From: Fusobacteriaceae bacterium UBA2433
GTDB lineage: Bacteria; Fusobacteriota; Fusobacteriia; Fusobacteriales; Fusobacteriaceae
NCBI GenBank assembly: GCA_002342785.1
Contig: DDQV01000129.1
Coordinates: 304-28,538, forward strand
DNA: 28,235 bases
Reading direction: 5' to 3'
The translations under genes and the position numbers were made by a program. How positions within the stretch are numbered: position 1 is the stretch's first letter; each line of letters starts with the position of its first letter. The notes beneath the pieces were generated by a model. It was not told the origin of the DNA and did no database searches. It saw only the letters and a list, made by a program, of their open reading frames with translations. Below are positions 24,658 to 28,235 of the stretch, one piece after another.

Positions 24658-24736
24658 CTTGAAACTATCAAAGAATATAACTATATTATTAAGTTAATAT
24701 TTTTTATAAAATCAAATATACAACAACTATTTATAA

Positions 24737-25627
24737 TTAACCTTTTTGTAATTGTTCAACATTAGCTTTTTTCTTTTTTAAAATAGTAAAGGCATATCCA
24801 GAACCAACTACTAAAATACTAATAATAGCTATTTTCAATAATTGAGGTGTCCATGGTATATTAAGTCTTAACATATTAAATCCTATTACCATTAAGATCA
24901 TATATACAATACGTAAGAATTGTTCACGATTAATTTTTTCAAGAAATCTCATCCCAGCGAAAAATCCAATCCCTGCTAGAGGAAGTCCAACTACTAAAGC
25001 ACTCATTAGATATGGAGTAAATGCACCATTTTGATATTGTGTAAAACCATTCCAAACATTAAGGATACACCATAAAGATGTCATAGTATTACGGAATTTC
25101 TTTTTATCTTTTACAGCTTCTAATGTATAAACAGTAATTAGTGGACCACCAATAGTAAATGCACCGTGAACGATCCCACCTAATATAAGACAACCATAAC
25201 GGAAAATCTTTTTACCCATTGTATCTGGTGCGTCTTCGTTATTTACTTCTTTTAAGACTAATGGCTTTATAATATATTTATGAATATTCATTATTGCAAT
25301 CACACAAATCATAGTTCCTATAGAAATTTTTGCAGTTTGAGGACTGATACTATAAAATAACTTTTGCCCAATAAATATTCCTGGTGCACAAAGAGCTACA
25401 ATTTTAGCTAAATCCTTCCAAGAAATATTTTTTCTATCTTTGATTGCTAAAAAGTATAAAAATGGAATTACAATAACCGTACCATATGGTACTCCTGCAG
25501 CTGTTCCTAATATACCATTTGTAAGTGGAGCTGCAATAACTGTACAACCAAATCCTGTAGTCCCTTGAACAAAAAAACCTAAAACCTGCATTAAACCAAC
25601 GATTAAAAAGTCAAACTCAAATGTCAT
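24737..25627 (-). CDS. TauE/SafE-family membrane exporter
   Basis: The 296-residue protein has about eight hydrophobic segments in two repeated halves. Each half contains the glycine-rich signature of the family (GFFVQGTTGFGCTVIAAPL near the N terminus and GGIVHGAFTIGGPLITVY mid-protein). TauE/SafE members export sulfite, sulfoacetate or related organosulfur anions. It lies between the glycyl radical enzyme and the alcohol dehydrogenase, which suggests that the pathway releases sulfite or a short sulfonate. Some family members have other roles, so this substrate is inference. AGGAGG precedes the ATG. Confidence 0.88.
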   Translation of the reverse strand: MTFEFDFLIVGLMQVLGFFVQGTTGFGCTVIAAPLTNGILGTAAGVPYGTVIVIPFLYFLAIKDRKNISWKDLAKIVALCAPGIFIGQKLFYSISPQTAKISIGTMICVIAIMNIHKYIIKPLVLKEVNNEDAPDTMGKKIFRYGCLILGGIVHGAFTIGGPLITVYTLEAVKDKKKFRNTMTSLWCILNVWNGFTQYQNGAFTPYLMSALVVGLPLAGIGFFAGMRFLEKINREQFLRIVYMILMVIGFNMLRLNIPWTPQLLKIAIISILVVGSGYAFTILKKKKANVEQLQKG

Positions 25628-25660
25628 AATATCCTCCTATAGATATAAATATTGTTTTGA

Positions 25661-25692
25661 GTTAAATGGATATAAAAATATACCCATCTAAC
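25661..25692 (-). other. Stem-loop between the glycyl radical enzyme gene and the exporter gene
   Basis: On the minus strand GTTAGATGGGTATA pairs over 14 positions, including two G-U wobbles, with TATATCCATTTAAC around a TTTT loop. The wobbles favour function in the transcribed RNA. The following bases are A/T-rich but not a U tract, so attenuation or RNA processing is more likely than full termination. Confidence 0.5.
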
Positions 25693-25699
25693 TCCTTGC

Positions 25700-25718
25700 C
25701 TCTAAAATTATTTTAGAG
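25700..25718 (-). other. Short AT-rich hairpin after the glycyl radical enzyme gene
   Basis: Perfect 8-base arms CTCTAAAA / TTTTAGAG flank a 3-base loop, about 27 bases past the stop codon. It stands in tandem with the stem-loop at 25661-25692. Confidence 0.4.
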
Positions 25719-25745
25719 CTGATAATTTTACGATAAATAATGTAA

Positions 25746-28235
25746 TTAAAAATTAAGTTCTGTACGTTGAATTAGATCTTTTTGTAATGGTTTTCCAAGT
25801 TCTACAAAATATGCACTATATCCAGCAACACGTACAAGCATATCTTTATAATTTTCTGGATTTTTTTGTGCTGCTTTCATTGTTTCTGAACTCATAATAT
25901 TAAACTGAACATGCATTGCTTGCTTAGAAATATATTCATCAATAAAGCTCACTAAAATATTTCTTCCTTCTACACCTGCTACAGCTTCCTCTGGAAATCT
26001 TAAGTTTAAAAGAGTTCCATTACTTGCAAGACTATGATCAACTTTTGCTACAGAATTTACAACGGCAGTTGGTCCACAAATATCATGAGATCCACCGTCA
26101 GTATGAACAGGTCCCATATTGTCTGAGATAGGTTCATTATTTTTACGACCATCAAGAGATGCATTAGTATAAAGTCCCATACCTACATTTGCATTTACAG
26201 TATATACTCCAGGACTAAATTCTCCTCCTCTAGGATTTTTTCTTCCTTTTATATGTCGACAGTAACATTCAAACATAAATTTGAATAGATCATCTGCATA
26301 ATCATCGTCGTTTCCAAAGTGAGGAATTTTTGAACTATTTACAAGGGCATAAATTTTTTCATGTCCTTCCCAGTTATCTTTAACTGCTTGAAGTAATTCA
26401 GAACCAGTATAACCTTTTTCATCAAACATAAGTTTCTTAATTGTAGATAATGAATCTGCACAAGTTGCAATACCTGCCGCTTGTGGTGCAGTTCCATTGT
26501 ATTTAGCTCCACCCTCTGTCATATCTTTTCCTGATTCTATACAACCTTCAAAGAAAGCTGAAACATATGGAGTAGGTTTAACCATTCTATGTACATCATC
26601 TGTAATATTTAGACAACTGCACAGTTGATCACACCAATAAGCAAACTGTTTATCAATACTTTCAAGTACCTCATCAAAACTATTATAAGTTTCTAAACTA
26701 CCAGTATCTGGACCAAGTTGCTTTCCTTCAATTAATGTTCTTCCTCCATTAATTACCATTTCCATCATCTTGGCTGTATTTACATAACCTGCATCTTGCC
26801 AACCAAATTCTTTTCCAGGAAGAGATGGTTCAACACAACCTACAACACAATATTCTCTTGCTTCTTCAAGTGTTGTTCCCTTACTAATCATAGCTTTAAT
26901 TGCCGTACCATCATTAAAAAGTTTTGGATGTCCATAACCTGCTCTAATACATTCAGTAGTTTTTATTTTTAATTCATAAGGAGTATTTTCATGCATACGA
27001 ACGCAAACCCAAGGATTCATCATACGAGTATGAGCAGAACCTTCTAACATCAACATAGTTAGATCATTAGTTGCATCATTTCCATCACGATCTACTCCAC
27101 CAATTGTAAGACTTTCTCCTCCAAATCCACGACCATTACGTACTTTTACAGTTCCCTTATCTTTTAACTTCGTCGGATTATTCATTTTTACATATTCTAC
27201 TTCTATAAGTTCAAGAATAAATTCTTTTGAAACACTATTATTTTTCATATCAGCTTCATAGAATGGAAATAACCATTGATCCATACGACCATAAGAGATT
27301 GAATGTCCATTACCTTCTATTTGTATAAGTGTTGTTGCAAAGTTAAATAATTGTAACGCTTGCCAAAAAGTTTTTGGTGCTTCTCCTGCTATTGCATGAC
27401 AGTTAATTGCCATCTCTTCTAATTCATTCTTTCTCTTAGTATTATCTTCCTTAACTGCCATTTCCTCAGCTAATTTTGCATAACGAATAATATATTTTTT
27501 AGAAGCTTCAAGCATAATAATTGTTGCTTTATAATAATCTCTTTTTTCTCCATACTCTGGATCTTGCTTACTTAATTTTTCAAAAGCAACCTTTACTTCT
27601 TTAATTACACCGTTATATCCAACTTTCATTAGTTTTGTATAGTCCATTGCAAAATGACCTATTCCTGCAAAATGATAGTTGTTTGTTTGGAATATTTTTT
27701 CTCCCATATGAGAACCTTTTTTTTGATCTTCATCAAGTCTTGCAGTAATAAGTTCATTGGCAGATCTTCCTTTCCAATATTTACAGAGTTCTAAAATTTC
27801 TTGTCTCTCTTCTTCATTTCTAATATAAAATTGATCGTTTGAACGCTCTTCAAATGGAGAATTTAATATTTCATCACTGATCCAGTCTACAGAAAATTCT
27901 GGATAGATTGGTGAAGCTTTAGCCGGAGCAGCTATCTCTCCTAAGATTAGATCCTCATCATAGATATAAAGTGCAGCATTCAACAAAATATTTTCAAAGG
28001 CATAAGCACATTGAAGTTTTCTTGGAGCTGTCTCATGTTTTTTATAAGCTTCAGTAACCAATCTTAATCTTTCTACATCAATTTCGTATGGTCTATCTAA
28101 AAATGTTTGTCTAAGATTATTTACACGTGGGAATGGAGACCAGTCTTCGTGATTTACTTGATACCCTAGACTATAGATCTTATCAAACGCCTCAGTTCCA
28201 CATGCTTTTGTATTATTAACTGATGTTTCGCGGTA
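25746..28235 (-). CDS. Glycyl radical enzyme of the dehydratase/C-S lyase type, N terminus outside window
   Basis: The frame stays open to the right edge, giving about 829 visible residues of an expected ~830-850, so only a short N terminus is missing. The active-site cysteine and general base lie in VVGCVEPSLPG (Cys codon 26835-26837), with an aspartate 14 residues on (WQDAGYVN). The radical glycine lies in VRVAGYSAYF, 25 residues from the C terminus. The sequence belongs with glycerol/diol dehydratase, choline lyase, hydroxyproline dehydratase and sulfonate-lyase relatives, not pyruvate formate-lyase. The activase gene is not visible and may lie upstream. The adjacent TauE exporter and iron alcohol dehydrogenase suggest a sulfonate such as isethionate or dihydroxypropanesulfonate; a diol dehydratase is the main alternative. 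Confidence 0.9.
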   Translation of the reverse strand, partial: YRETSVNNTKACGTEAFDKIYSLGYQVNHEDWSPFPRVNNLRQTFLDRPYEIDVERLRLVTEAYKKHETAPRKLQCAYAFENILLNAALYIYDEDLILGEIAAPAKASPIYPEFSVDWISDEILNSPFEERSNDQFYIRNEEERQEILELCKYWKGRSANELITARLDEDQKKGSHMGEKIFQTNNYHFAGIGHFAMDYTKLMKVGYNGVIKEVKVAFEKLSKQDPEYGEKRDYYKATIIMLEASKKYIIRYAKLAEEMAVKEDNTKRKNELEEMAINCHAIAGEAPKTFWQALQLFNFATTLIQIEGNGHSISYGRMDQWLFPFYEADMKNNSVSKEFILELIEVEYVKMNNPTKLKDKGTVKVRNGRGFGGESLTIGGVDRDGNDATNDLTMLMLEGSAHTRMMNPWVCVRMHENTPYELKIKTTECIRAGYGHPKLFNDGTAIKAMISKGTTLEEAREYCVVGCVEPSLPGKEFGWQDAGYVNTAKMMEMVINGGRTLIEGKQLGPDTGSLETYNSFDEVLESIDKQFAYWCDQLCSCLNITDDVHRMVKPTPYVSAFFEGCIESGKDMTEGGAKYNGTAPQAAGIATCADSLSTIKKLMFDEKGYTGSELLQAVKDNWEGHEKIYALVNSSKIPHFGNDDDYADDLFKFMFECYCRHIKGRKNPRGGEFSPGVYTVNANVGMGLYTNASLDGRKNNEPISDNMGPVHTDGGSHDICGPTAVVNSVAKVDHSLASNGTLLNLRFPEEAVAGVEGRNILVSFIDEYISKQAMHVQFNIMSSETMKAAQKNPENYKDMLVRVAGYSAYFVELGKPLQKDLIQRTELNF

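Noticed and set aside
25746..28061. Complete 771-residue glycyl radical enzyme starting at 28061
   Set aside because: The codon at 28059-28061 is a TTG inside the family's conserved N-terminal region. The frame stays open for 58 more codons with family-like sequence up to the window edge.

Overview
The window reads as a bacterial propanediol-utilisation (pdu) microcompartment locus followed by a fermentative glycyl-radical-enzyme cluster. The DNA is very AT-rich, Shine-Dalgarno sites are strong (AAGGAGG/GGGGGG), starts include ATG, GTG and TTG, and no mobile element, rRNA, tRNA or CRISPR is visible. This gene set and composition fit a strict anaerobe such as a Fusobacteriota member (Fusobacterium/Cetobacterium/Ilyobacter type) or, less likely, a clostridium. 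The taxon is inferred, not proven.

Positions 1-12939 (minus strand) are one long pdu operon. In transcription order it holds pduB, pduCDE (B12 diol dehydratase), pduG/pduH (reactivase), a BMC-H protein with a long K/E-rich tail, a PduA/PduJ-type BMC-H gene cut by an in-frame TGA, pduL, a flavoprotein-like gene at the pduM position, pduN, pduO, pduP, a second divergent PduT-like BMC-T, eutJ and a glycerol/propanediol facilitator that runs off the window. Positions 13060-14166 hold pduQ. Positions 14340-17535 hold pduS, pduT and a methylthioribose-kinase-like gene (mtnK), closed by a hairpin terminator.

The operons starting at pduB, pduQ and pduS each carry the same promoter layout on the coding strand: GACAT-N6-GACAY-N10-TATWAT, i.e. 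an 11-bp direct repeat 10 bp upstream of a -10 box. This is the layout expected for activation by an OmpR/PhoB-family response regulator. Such a regulator is encoded nearby on the plus strand (17845-21257), with a membrane hybrid histidine kinase and a separate PocR-domain protein. My reading is that a cytoplasmic PocR sensor for the diol feeds the kinase/regulator pair, which switches on all three pdu units.

After a bidirectional terminator (about 21295-21332), positions 21368-28235 (minus strand) hold a second cluster: a nearly complete glycyl radical enzyme (running off the right edge), a TauE/SafE exporter, an iron-type alcohol dehydrogenase, a stand-alone GlcG/HbpS (PduO-C-like) protein and a multi-spanning permease. 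Hairpins lie in every intercistronic gap. The TauE exporter beside a glycyl radical enzyme suggests an organosulfonate substrate. If that enzyme releases hydroxyacetone, its reduction to 1,2-propanediol would feed the pdu compartment; this link is a hypothesis.

In metabolism: 1,2-propanediol (or glycerol) enters by the facilitator. PduCDE makes propionaldehyde in the shell, PduP/PduL make propionyl-CoA and propionyl-phosphate, PduQ makes propanol and recycles NADH, and PduGH/PduO/PduS/PduT maintain the B12 cofactor. No pduW kinase, pduU, pduV or pduX is present in the window.
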